From assembly GCF_007744515.1 (NCBI RefSeq), contig NZ_CP036268.1, positions 2,085,712 to 2,149,711 of the forward strand: a DNA stretch of 64,000 nucleotides, in the 5' to 3' direction. The stretch is from Stratiformator vulcanicus. GTDB lineage: Bacteria; Planctomycetota; Planctomycetia; Planctomycetales; Planctomycetaceae. The position numbers were made by a program, and so were the translations under genes. Below, piece by piece: positions 37,226 to 44,935 of the stretch; position 1 is the first letter of the stretch; each line of letters opens with the position of its first letter. The notes beneath the pieces are model-generated. The model did not search any database. It was given only the letters and a program-made list of their open reading frames with translations, and was not told the DNA's origin.

Positions 37226-38206
37226 ATGAGCAGTGCGGCAGTCGCTGATAAAAAGAGCGGTGCGCAGTCGAAGTCGAGTCGGCCGAAGCGAAAAAACTCG
37301 GCGGCCAGCCGCCTCCGAGCGCGTGCCGAAGAGATCGGCCGGACCGAAGTCGATTACATGTACAACAAAGAGTTTGACGTCGCGGATGTCCAAGTAGAGA
37401 TCGAGGCGACGTCGTTACTTGATCCGGAGCAGCGGTCCCGCAAAGCGAAGCGGCCCCCCGGCTTGCCGTCGTATCTCGCTTCGCTATATGAGGTTCCGCT
37501 CTTGAGTGCGGCCCACGAAGCCGCCCTGTTCCGCAAAATGAACTACCTCAAGCACCGGGCGAATCAAGTACGAGCGAAATTGAACCTCTCACGGCCGTCG
37601 AAAGCGAAGATGGCCGAATTCGAGCGGCTGATGGATGAGTCAGAGCGAATTCGAAACAGAATCGCACGCTGCAACCTGCGGCTCGTCGTTTCGATTGCCC
37701 GCAAGTTCGCCGATCGCGACAACCCGTTTGATGATTTCGTCAGTGATGGGAACGTCGCTCTGCTTCACGCGATCGCCAAATTCGATTACGGTCGGGGATT
37801 TCGGTTCAGCACCTACGCGACGCACGCGATTCGTCGGATGTTCTACCGGCAGGTCCAGCAGAAGAAGCGACGCAACGATCGCGTGATGCTCGGGCCGGGC
37901 GAAATGTTGTCTGAAGCGGCCGATGGGCATGAGCAGATCCATCTGGACGCCCGGCAGTACGGCGATGTTTGCGACTTGCTCACGCAGATGAAAGATCGTC
38001 TCGACGAACGGGAGCAGGCGATCGTTGAAGCTCGGTTCGGACTGACCGATTCGGAGGAGGCCGAAACCCTGCAACGCGTGGCAAAGCGACTCGGCATCTG
38101 CAAAGAGCGTGTCCGGCAATTGCAGAACCGAGCGCTCGACAAGTTGCGAGAGCTTGCCGTCGAATTGCGAATTGAAGCCCCGGTGTTTCTTTCGCCGGAA
38201 AACTGA
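37226..38206 (+). CDS. RNA polymerase sigma-70 family factor, atypical
   Basis: A 326-residue sigma factor. A basic N-terminal tail (residues 1-30) is followed by sigma region 1.2 (about 40-65), region 2 (NLRLVVSIARKFADRDNPFDDFVSDGN, about 150-180), and region 4 with the helix-turn-helix ETLQRVAKRLGICKERVRQLQNRALDKLRELA. The usual tryptophans of region 2.4 (ATWW in E. coli sigma-70) are absent: the segment reads STYATHAIRRMFYR. Region 3 is short. ATG 37226 has a ribosome-binding site (AGGAG). It is not the housekeeping RpoD in form (no long region 1.1); it may be a stress or regulatory sigma. It is transcribed away from the ABC importer cluster. Confidence 0.87.
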   Translation: MSSAAVADKKSGAQSKSSRPKRKNSAASRLRARAEEIGRTEVDYMYNKEFDVADVQVEIEATSLLDPEQRSRKAKRPPGLPSYLASLYEVPLLSAAHEAALFRKMNYLKHRANQVRAKLNLSRPSKAKMAEFERLMDESERIRNRIARCNLRLVVSIARKFADRDNPFDDFVSDGNVALLHAIAKFDYGRGFRFSTYATHAIRRMFYRQVQQKKRRNDRVMLGPGEMLSEAADGHEQIHLDARQYGDVCDLLTQMKDRLDEREQAIVEARFGLTDSEEAETLQRVAKRLGICKERVRQLQNRALDKLRELAVELRIEAPVFLSPEN

Positions 38207-38241
38207 CGGCCGCGTCAAACTGCTGCGTTCACGTCCAAAGG

Positions 38242-38280
38242 GCGGATCGGTTACAATTGCGTAGCCGATCCGCTTTTTTT
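38242..38280 (+). terminator. Rho-independent terminator after the sigma gene
   Basis: GCGGATCGG (38242-38250) pairs with CCGATCCGC (38265-38273) across a 14-base loop, followed by TTTTTTT to 38280. It lies 36 bases after the sigma gene stop and 14 bases before the VOC gene. Confidence 0.88.
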
Positions 38281-38294
38281 CATGGAGATTGAAG

Positions 38295-38630
38295 ATGACT
38301 GCCAATCCAGACCCGATGCCGATCGGCGAACTTGACGCGCTTCATCACGTCGCGATCGAAGCCGAAGACATCGCCGCAGCGGTCGAGTGGTACCGCAAGA
38401 CATTCCGCTGTGATGTCACCTATCAGGACGACACATGGGCGATGCTGAAATTTGCCAACATGAGTCTCGCCTTGGTGACGCCGGGGCAGCATCCGATGCA
38501 CATCGGCTTCGTCACGCCGGAGGCTGAGTCTTATGGCGAACTGAAGACGCATCGCGACGGAACAAAATCGATCTACATCTCCGACCCGACCGGAAACGCC
38601 GTGGAGCTCTTGGCCCCCATCAACGTGTAG
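38295..38630 (+). CDS. VOC (glyoxalase-like) family protein
   Basis: A 111-residue single VOC module: LHHVAIEAEDIAAAVEWYRKTF at the start and YISDPTGNAVELL at the end, the expected metal-site His and Glu positions. VOC proteins act on small molecules (glyoxalase, dioxygenase, epimerase) or give resistance; the substrate is not known. The start at ATG 38295 has GGAG upstream; a TTG at 38289 also opens the frame. Confidence 0.82.
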   Translation: MTANPDPMPIGELDALHHVAIEAEDIAAAVEWYRKTFRCDVTYQDDTWAMLKFANMSLALVTPGQHPMHIGFVTPEAESYGELKTHRDGTKSIYISDPTGNAVELLAPINV

Positions 38631-38776
38631 CGGGATGGAATGTTCTCAGGTCAGCCTTGGCCTCGTTTGCGTCATAGCTCGTTTGTGTCATAGTCTGCCA
38701 GAGTTTATGACGGCGGCTTCGTCGCGGCGCATATAGTCGCCGTGTCCCGATTCTTGATGCGTAGCAGCGGCAAGCA

Positions 38777-39829
38777 GTGAATAATTTTCGGCTTTTCGGC
38801 CTCGAAGGCTCCCGGCGATTCGCCCAACGTGTCGCCAAGTATCTCGACGTTCCCGTTTCGAAGCATCGCGAAGACTTCTTCGCCGACCGGGAAACGTACG
38901 CCCGTAGCGAGGTCAATGTCCGAGCGTCGGACGTGTACGTCATCAGCTCGCTGTACGCCGACAAGGATCAGTCGGTTCCGGAGAAGATGGTCAAGCTGCT
39001 GTTCTTCGTCGGTTCGCTCGTGGATGCGTCCGCCCGCCGGATCACAGTGGTCTGCCCGTACCTCGCATTCGCCAGGCAGGATCGCAAAACGGAGAGCCGT
39101 GCCCCAATCAGCATCAAGTATCTGGCCCAGTGCTTGGAGGCCGTGGGCGCGAATCGCGTGTTGACGATGGACATTCACAATCTGTCCGCCTTTCAGAACG
39201 CATTTCGTATTCCGACCGACAATCTCGAAGCAAAGAATTTACTGGCCGACTATCTGTGCGGGGTCGATTCCGGACGCGACAGCGACGGCGTGCCGCAACC
39301 GGTCGAAACGCACCTGCCCGATCCCCTCATCAATAACCCCGACGATCTTGTCGTACTCGCGCCCGACAGCGGCGGCATGGGGCGGGCGAAACGCTTTCGC
39401 AATGCTCTCGAAGAGCGGCTGCAACTTCACAATAAAATCGATGTCGCTTATCTCGACAAAGAGCGGATGGACGGCTCAAATGTTAGCGGCAGCAAAATTA
39501 TCGGAGACGTTAAAGGCAAGCGGATTATTCTGCTTGACGACATGATCTCCAGCGGCGGCACCGTGCGAATCTGCGTTGAAGCGGTGAAGAGTCACAAGGC
39601 GGAGATGTACGCCGTCTGCGCAACGCACGGCTTGTTCGTCGGGGGCAACGTCGAGAAAAATCTGGCCGACGTCCCGCGGCTGGTCATTACCGACACGATT
39701 CGGCCGTTTCGCCTGAAGCAATCGAAATGGGAGAATCGGCTGTTCGTCATTCCGACCTCGATGATGTTCGCCCAGGCCATTCGCCGCACGCATGAAGAGG
39801 GCGGCTCGATCAGTGACCTGCTGCAATAA
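38777..39829 (+). CDS. prs: ribose-phosphate pyrophosphokinase (PRPP synthetase) family
   Basis: The enzyme makes PRPP from ribose 5-phosphate and ATP; PRPP feeds purine (purF above), pyrimidine and NAD synthesis. A 350-residue protein with the N-terminal nucleotide-binding domain (CPYLAFARQDRKTESRAP holds the catalytic flexible loop) and the C-terminal PRPP-binding loop RIILLDDMISSGGT. The sequence SGGMGRAKRFRNALE is the intermediate ribose-phosphate region. Compared with classical Prs (about 315 residues), there is an insert around residues 160-185 (SGRDSDGVPQPVETHLPDP). The GTG start at 38777 lacks a strong ribosome-binding site. Confidence 0.85.
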   Translation: MNNFRLFGLEGSRRFAQRVAKYLDVPVSKHREDFFADRETYARSEVNVRASDVYVISSLYADKDQSVPEKMVKLLFFVGSLVDASARRITVVCPYLAFARQDRKTESRAPISIKYLAQCLEAVGANRVLTMDIHNLSAFQNAFRIPTDNLEAKNLLADYLCGVDSGRDSDGVPQPVETHLPDPLINNPDDLVVLAPDSGGMGRAKRFRNALEERLQLHNKIDVAYLDKERMDGSNVSGSKIIGDVKGKRIILLDDMISSGGTVRICVEAVKSHKAEMYAVCATHGLFVGGNVEKNLADVPRLVITDTIRPFRLKQSKWENRLFVIPTSMMFAQAIRRTHEEGGSISDLLQ

Positions 39830-39852
39830 GTGTTGCCGTCCGGCGGCAAGAC

Positions 39853-41379
39853 CTATCGCCCGCCGAGAACGATCAGCCGACGCTGGATCGCTAGTTGTAG
39901 GGCAAACGCTGCTGCCGCGAGCATTACGACAAGGGGCAATGCCCCAGCCTGCGCGGAGTCGATAATCCCGGCGAACAAGACCGAAAAGAGTGCCAAAGGG
40001 CTGACGGCGTAGGTAGCGAAGATGGTCACCAGAAACGCCAGCGGGACTGCACCCCAGCGGACGAAGAGCGACATTAAAACGACGACATGCAGGAACACGA
40101 TATAGTACGCCACACCCGCATAAAGGTACGAGCTCGATAATAGCTCCTGCGAACCTTCGGTCACGCGCGGCGTTGAGAACATCGCGAGAATTAAGAAGAT
40201 CAGCACCGGCGTCAAGGTGGGCAGGACGCCCATGACTTTGCCAACTGCAATCTTTGCGATCGGGTTCGGAAGAAGCACCAACGCTTCGAGGTTGTGTCCG
40301 TAGACTTCTTCCTTAAATAAAGAGACGGCGACACGGCAGGTTTCGACGACCGCCGCAATGAGCGCCGCACCGACGAGAATGGCGCCAACTTCTTCGATAT
40401 CGAATCGCCGCGACGAATAATAGACATACGCGTAAATAACGACGGCCAAGGCAACATAGGCGATGACCTTTAAGAGAATTAAAGGGATGCCGCCGCTGAG
40501 AAAATAGAACTCTTTCCACGCAAATGGGTCGCCCCATGCCCGTCCTGGGCTGAAAGCCTTAAACCGTCCGGGGCCCTGTGCGACGCGGCCCGGCTCAGCG
40601 GTTTCGTCTTCATGCCCTTCCCGGCTAAATAACATCCATGCGGTTAAGAAGAGCACGACGGCTACCACCAAGTTGCTCACGACTTGAGTTCCGAACGGCT
40701 GCTCGGCGAAGTTGGTCAACAGAATCTCGTTTAATCGCGTGATAACCGAGAAGTCGGAGACGGCCTCCGCGATCGGACTGATCGGGATGCCGAGCAGGAT
40801 CAGCGGATTGCCGATCAGCGGCTCGATGACGATCGGCAGCCCGAAGTAGCCGGCCAGCACCACGGCGGAGAGCGCGACCGCCGTTCCCGACCGCTTACAC
40901 AATACGCTGAAGAATAGCCCGACGTTGCCGACAAAGGCCAAAAAGGCAAGTAGCGATGCCGCTGCCGCCCAAATCTGCGGCATTAAAACTCCGCCCAAGG
41001 TGATCGAGAGCAAAAAGAACGGGAATTGCACCACCAACAATAGGCCCGCCCCCACGAGTCGACTCGTCGATTTGCCGAGCAGGATCGCGGAACTGCCGAT
41101 GCCCGCCATTCTTAATAGACCAAGCGTGCCCTCTTCCTTCTCTTCGGTGATGGCGGTCGCAAAGAAACTCACCCCGGCCAGACTAATAAAGAACACGTTG
41201 AGATAGGCGATGCCGGTGAAGAAGTCGAGACCCGGAGCACCGACGGTCGCGATCCGGGCGATCATCCGCAACAGCGCAAACGCGATCATCGCCGCGAACG
41301 CGAGCCGAAAGGTATGCCCCTTCCAACCATTCGCATCGACTTTGAGACTGCGAGTAAAAAGTGCGAGAAGACCGCTCAT
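39853..41379 (-). CDS. ABC-2 type transporter permease
   Basis: A 508-residue inner-membrane permease with about twelve hydrophobic helices. It begins MSGLLALFTRSLKVD, with a first helix preceded by a basic amphipathic stretch, and has the ABC-2 style loop EEKEEGTLGLLRMAGI between the second and third helices. A second half, after about residue 290, repeats the fold (LALVVIYAYVYYSS). This suggests a fused pair of six-helix halves. Its ATPase is the gene at 41908-42912, with one extra gene between them. ABC-2 systems mostly export; the substrate is unknown. Confidence 0.8.
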   Translation of the reverse strand: MSGLLALFTRSLKVDANGWKGHTFRLAFAAMIAFALLRMIARIATVGAPGLDFFTGIAYLNVFFISLAGVSFFATAITEEKEEGTLGLLRMAGIGSSAILLGKSTSRLVGAGLLLVVQFPFFLLSITLGGVLMPQIWAAAASLLAFLAFVGNVGLFFSVLCKRSGTAVALSAVVLAGYFGLPIVIEPLIGNPLILLGIPISPIAEAVSDFSVITRLNEILLTNFAEQPFGTQVVSNLVVAVVLFLTAWMLFSREGHEDETAEPGRVAQGPGRFKAFSPGRAWGDPFAWKEFYFLSGGIPLILLKVIAYVALAVVIYAYVYYSSRRFDIEEVGAILVGAALIAAVVETCRVAVSLFKEEVYGHNLEALVLLPNPIAKIAVGKVMGVLPTLTPVLIFLILAMFSTPRVTEGSQELLSSSYLYAGVAYYIVFLHVVVLMSLFVRWGAVPLAFLVTIFATYAVSPLALFSVLFAGIIDSAQAGALPLVVMLAAAAFALQLAIQRRLIVLGGR

Positions 41380-41388
41380 GTGAGGTTG

Positions 41389-41424
41389 GAGGTAAGTGGT
41401 GAGAGGTAAGTGGTGAGAGGTAAA
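41389..41424. repeat. 14-bp tandem repeats beside the four-helix-bundle gene (left side)
   Basis: GAGGTAAGTGGTGA is repeated twice, then a partial unit (GAGGTAAA), between the permease start (41379) and the four-helix-bundle gene stop (41440). Its sequence is roughly complementary to the repeats on the other side of the gene (41854-41916). A small AGGTAAA-AAC-TTTACCT hairpin with a T run follows at 41418-41441. Confidence 0.7.
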
Positions 41425-41439
41425 AACTTTACCTGTTTT

Positions 41440-41808
41440 TTACTGCTTGTTGCTGGGGGCGAGAATGCTTCGCCGCAGGCCACTGAGCATGCGGGCGATC
41501 TCCTCGGCGGCATGACGAAGCTTCGCCAGCTCGTCGTCGGAAAGCCATTGACGACGGGCGGCGAGCGTCACCTGTGAAATTGTTTCCATCAGCGAACCGT
41601 ACGCGATTTCGATGAAACGTGCGTGATCCGTTTTCGACGTACGACCATCGCCTTCGGCAATATTCGAGGATATTGAAACCGCAGCGCGCCTAAGCTGGGC
41701 GGTAAGGCCAAATTTCTCGTCTCGCGGAAACCGGTCTGTCAGGTCGTATATACGGTCCGCATAGTCAATTGACTTCTGCCAAACGATCAGGTTCTCAAAT
41801 TGAAACAT
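41440..41808 (-). CDS. four-helix-bundle protein (S23/IVS-associated family)
   Basis: A 122-residue protein of the small four-helix-bundle family found in 23S rRNA intervening sequences and, as free genes, in many bacteria. It starts FENLIVWQKSIDYADRIYDL and has the family core (FGLTAQLRRAAVSISSNIAEG, EIAYGSLMETISQV). Members form pentamers and bind RNA or DNA; related Avd proteins are accessory factors of diversity-generating retroelements. It lies between an ABC ATPase and its permease and is flanked by short repeats on both sides, as if inserted. Confidence 0.85.
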   Translation of the reverse strand: MFQFENLIVWQKSIDYADRIYDLTDRFPRDEKFGLTAQLRRAAVSISSNIAEGDGRTSKTDHARFIEIAYGSLMETISQVTLAARRQWLSDDELAKLRHAAEEIARMLSGLRRSILAPSNKQ

Positions 41809-41853
41809 TGCAATTTCTCCAAAGTGCTACATTCGAAGCAGTTGCTAGATGCT

Positions 41854-41916
41854 CTCTCACCCCTCACCTCTAAACTCTCACCCCTCACCTCTAAACTCTC
41901 ACCCCTGTCACCTAAC
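41854..41916. repeat. 21-bp tandem repeats beside the four-helix-bundle gene (right side)
   Basis: A 21-base unit (CTCTCACCCCTCACCTCTAA plus A) occurs at 41854-41874 and 41875-41895, and a degenerate third copy follows to about 41916, running into the end of the ABC ATPase gene. Read on the minus strand it resembles the GAGGTAAGTGGTGA units on the other side, so the gene is framed by imperfect inverted repeats. Confidence 0.75.
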
Positions 41917-42912
41917 TCCCGTCTCCGTTAAACTCATAAAGGCGTCGTTAAGATGTCGGGTTTGGCGTTGGAAGGACTCGACGGGGAGGCCGAGGGCGAG
42001 GACGCGGGCCAGCAGGTCGTTGACCGTTATTGCGGTCCAATCGATCGAAATACGATAGGTCTTCGGCCGATGCTCGTCGGCTTCCGCCTCCAGCACGCCG
42101 TCGATCTCGAGAAGTCGCTCGGCGATGCCCTCTTCGGCACGTCCGAACGTCACGCGGTAGCCGGGGTTCTCCTCCGCTCCGGCGAGCAGTTCCTCCATCG
42201 GCCCGCTGTACTTCGTGACGCCGCGATCGATGATCGAGCAACTGTCGCACAGTTCGGCTAACTCACTCAGAATATGCGAACTGATGAAGATGGTTTTTCC
42301 CAGAGATCGCAATTCTCTAAGGATGTCCATCAACTCGATCCGGGCCCGTGGGTCGAGGCCGCTAGCCGGTTCATCCAGCAGCAGCAGGTCGGGATCGTTT
42401 ACGAGCACGCGAGCCAGCGAAACGCGCTGCTGCAGGCCGCGGGACAGGCCGCGAATTAAGTGCTCTCGTCGACCGACCATATCGGTCAGGGTGAGCACGT
42501 CGTCGATCACCCGGTCGCGGTCTCTTAACGTCATGCCGTAGGCGGCGCCGAAAAAGTCGAGGTATTCTCCGACCGTCATCTGCCGGTACATGCTGAAGTG
42601 GTCCGGCATATAACCGATCCGCTTTCGCACTTCGCGTAAATCAGTGACGACGTCGAGACCGAAGACGCGAACCTTACCTGCCTGCGGCTTCAGCAGGGTG
42701 CAGATCAGCTTTAAGGTGGTCGTCTTGCCGGCGCCATTCGGCCCGACGAAACCGTGGATCGAACCTCGGTCAACGCGGAGGTTGACGCTCTCGAGAGCCC
42801 GGTGCTTCTTATAGATATGACCGAGGTTCGTAATCTCGATCGCCGGCGCGGCCGCGAGCGGGTCCTCGCCGAGAGCGTAGACCGGTTCGTCATCTTCAAG
42901 CATGGTGGACAT
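41908..42912 (-). CDS. ABC-2 type transporter ATP-binding protein
   Basis: A 334-residue ATPase. Walker A GPNGAGKTTTL (about residues 58-68), signature LSRGLQQRVSLARVL (the usual LSGGQ reads LSRGL), Walker B LLLLDEPASGLDPR and a C-terminal domain of about 100 residues as in drug or polysaccharide exporters. It follows the membrane protein at 42957-44879 by 44 bases and its permease partner is at 39853-41379. Confidence 0.88.
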   Translation of the reverse strand: MSTMLEDDEPVYALGEDPLAAAPAIEITNLGHIYKKHRALESVNLRVDRGSIHGFVGPNGAGKTTTLKLICTLLKPQAGKVRVFGLDVVTDLREVRKRIGYMPDHFSMYRQMTVGEYLDFFGAAYGMTLRDRDRVIDDVLTLTDMVGRREHLIRGLSRGLQQRVSLARVLVNDPDLLLLDEPASGLDPRARIELMDILRELRSLGKTIFISSHILSELAELCDSCSIIDRGVTKYSGPMEELLAGAEENPGYRVTFGRAEEGIAERLLEIDGVLEAEADEHRPKTYRISIDWTAITVNDLLARVLALGLPVESFQRQTRHLNDAFMSLTETGVR

Positions 42913-42956
42913 AATAGTGACTTAGTTTCATTAAGAACTTAATTGGGTCAGGCGGC

Positions 42957-44879
42957 TTAACCGCCGCTCGTCTTCAAATGATAAACGAGGATGAGCCGAC
43001 CCGTTTGGTTCGGCAGGATCGTCGAATCGCTTCCGGACCGATACCGGGCATAAAGTGCCTCCGGTAATTCAACTGGCACAAATAAACTGACCAGGCCGGC
43101 TTCTTGTTCGAAGACCGCCAGTTCATCCTCGGCCGTCATCTTCCGGGTCATCATACGACCGCTATTGTCCGTAGGGATTGTGCCGTCGGTGTTTCGCACC
43201 GGATAGGCACGTTCGTCGGCGGATCGAATCGGCAGGCTGCGGAGGATCGCGGGCTTGGTCATGGCGTCGAACGCCTGCTCCTCCGGTTTCTCGGATTCGA
43301 CAAAGCTCCCGCCGCGCGCGTAATACTCCGACATCTCAGTCAACCGCAGCCCGGACGGCAACTTCTGACCTTGTGATGCAACGACTAAGCGGTCCGGCTC
43401 TCTTGAAACCGACCGCAACTGTCGCCCGACGACTGCATAGATCGGCCCGGTCGCGTCGGGAAAGTCTTCACCGATTGAGATCGCAAGCTGACGACCCCCT
43501 CCGGTCGGATTGACGTCGCCCACATCCAGACCGGGAAGTTCGATCCTTGTTCGCAGGGCAAAGGCCCGCGATGAGTAAGGCGGAATATCGACGAGAAATG
43601 ATCCCAGATCGTCGAACGAGATCGTTCCGTTGACCTTCTCGGCATCTTGCGCGGTGGAATAGATGCGAAAGTCGCCTTCGTGAGTAATGTCGTAATCGCC
43701 GCCGAATGTGACGAATACGTTCGACCATTGGGTTGCTACAAACTCCCCGTCACCCATCGCCTCGGCAACGACGAGTGAGCGGACGGACGTCTGCTCGTCA
43801 TAGCCCCGGCGTCCGACCATAAAGAATCCGAATCCGAAGATCGCCACCGCACCGAGGAGTACGCCGAAAGTATGGCGATAATCGCGTCGCTCTTTCCCCA
43901 TTAAGAAACAACCGGGGAAGATGACGGCGAGATAGGCGAATGACATTAAGACAATCAGTCCCCAATTGAATTCGGGCCGAATCATATCCTTTAAGTTGGC
44001 CAGCACGCCGGATGTTGCATTGAAATCGTCGAACGAGTGTGGGGAATAGCGTTGGTCACTCTCTTGTTCCTCCTTGATTCGCCAAGTCTCCTCCTGCTCC
44101 GTCAGCTCCGAGGTTGCGAGATTTTCCTCAATCCACGACCTCGAGTTCAGTACCTGCGCGGTTTTGTCGTGCCGGTAGATCACGCCGGCCCCAATCCGCG
44201 ACTTACTAACAGGCAGATTTAATTCCGAAAGCTCGCCGGGAAAGACAGGGTGCTCGCCATCGGGTCCTTGCAGCACATGCACCTCGCCCCCGAGACGAAT
44301 CCAGTCGAGGAATGCCTGCCGCTGCCGTTCGTCCCACCGCGCAGGCATGTGGTCCAGAATCGCGACCCGCAGCGATTCGCAAGCGGCGACATCGTTAGGG
44401 AACAGCCTCGCGGGGAAGACCATACCGAACAAACCAAAGCCATCGCCTAAGTCACTTGGCGTCAGGAACGCCACAGAGGTGCGGACGTCATCGATCGGAC
44501 CGAACGTCGCTTGACCGTCCGGCCATGACAACGCCCAGCGTTCCTGACCTGAGAGGGCGAAGACGTAAAATTGAACCCAACGCTCGGCCCCCGGCGAGAG
44601 ATAAATCTGCCGGATTAATTTGGCCCCGATCTGTTGCCCCGACAGATTGGTCCGATAGAGGGCGACCTCGCCATCGAATGCCGAGGTCCCGGTGTTCTGC
44701 AGCCGGATCGAAACTGGCTGAAACCGATTCGGTACGGCTTGAAGACGCCCCCGGGTATTGAAACCCCAAATCTTGTCCACGACTTTTAATTGGGGATCGG
44801 CCCCTGCTTCACCCGCCATTAGCGCGATGCAACCGAGGATCACCGCGAGCCAACGAATGTCCGACAGCCGTAAAATCAT
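42957..44879 (-). CDS. membrane protein with periplasmic domain, partner of the ABC-2 system
   Basis: A 640-residue protein. A cleavable or anchoring hydrophobic start (about residues 1-28, IRWLAVILGCIALMAGEAGA) is followed by a beta-rich periplasmic domain (VPNRFQPVSIRLQNTGTSAFDG) and a glutamine-amidotransferase-like fold (MPARWDERQRQAFLDWIRLGG). Two hydrophobic helices (about 310-330 and 340-360) then precede a second soluble part. No catalytic residues are recognised. I see similar proteins beside BatA-like and ABC-2 genes in planctomycetes. A frame to TTG 44918 also exists; ATG 44879 gives the hydrophobic start directly. Confidence 0.72.
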   Translation of the reverse strand: MILRLSDIRWLAVILGCIALMAGEAGADPQLKVVDKIWGFNTRGRLQAVPNRFQPVSIRLQNTGTSAFDGEVALYRTNLSGQQIGAKLIRQIYLSPGAERWVQFYVFALSGQERWALSWPDGQATFGPIDDVRTSVAFLTPSDLGDGFGLFGMVFPARLFPNDVAACESLRVAILDHMPARWDERQRQAFLDWIRLGGEVHVLQGPDGEHPVFPGELSELNLPVSKSRIGAGVIYRHDKTAQVLNSRSWIEENLATSELTEQEETWRIKEEQESDQRYSPHSFDDFNATSGVLANLKDMIRPEFNWGLIVLMSFAYLAVIFPGCFLMGKERRDYRHTFGVLLGAVAIFGFGFFMVGRRGYDEQTSVRSLVVAEAMGDGEFVATQWSNVFVTFGGDYDITHEGDFRIYSTAQDAEKVNGTISFDDLGSFLVDIPPYSSRAFALRTRIELPGLDVGDVNPTGGGRQLAISIGEDFPDATGPIYAVVGRQLRSVSREPDRLVVASQGQKLPSGLRLTEMSEYYARGGSFVESEKPEEQAFDAMTKPAILRSLPIRSADERAYPVRNTDGTIPTDNSGRMMTRKMTAEDELAVFEQEAGLVSLFVPVELPEALYARYRSGSDSTILPNQTGRLILVYHLKTSGG

Positions 44880-44935
44880 GATCTTGATACCAGTCGCACG
44901 GTCAGCAATTTTTGGCAAAGCGATTTAGCGACGAA

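Noticed and set aside
41418-41441. Small hairpin with T run as a terminator for the ABC-2 permease region
   Set aside because: The T run is on the plus strand, while all genes here are on the minus strand, and it overlaps the tandem repeats, so its function is unclear.
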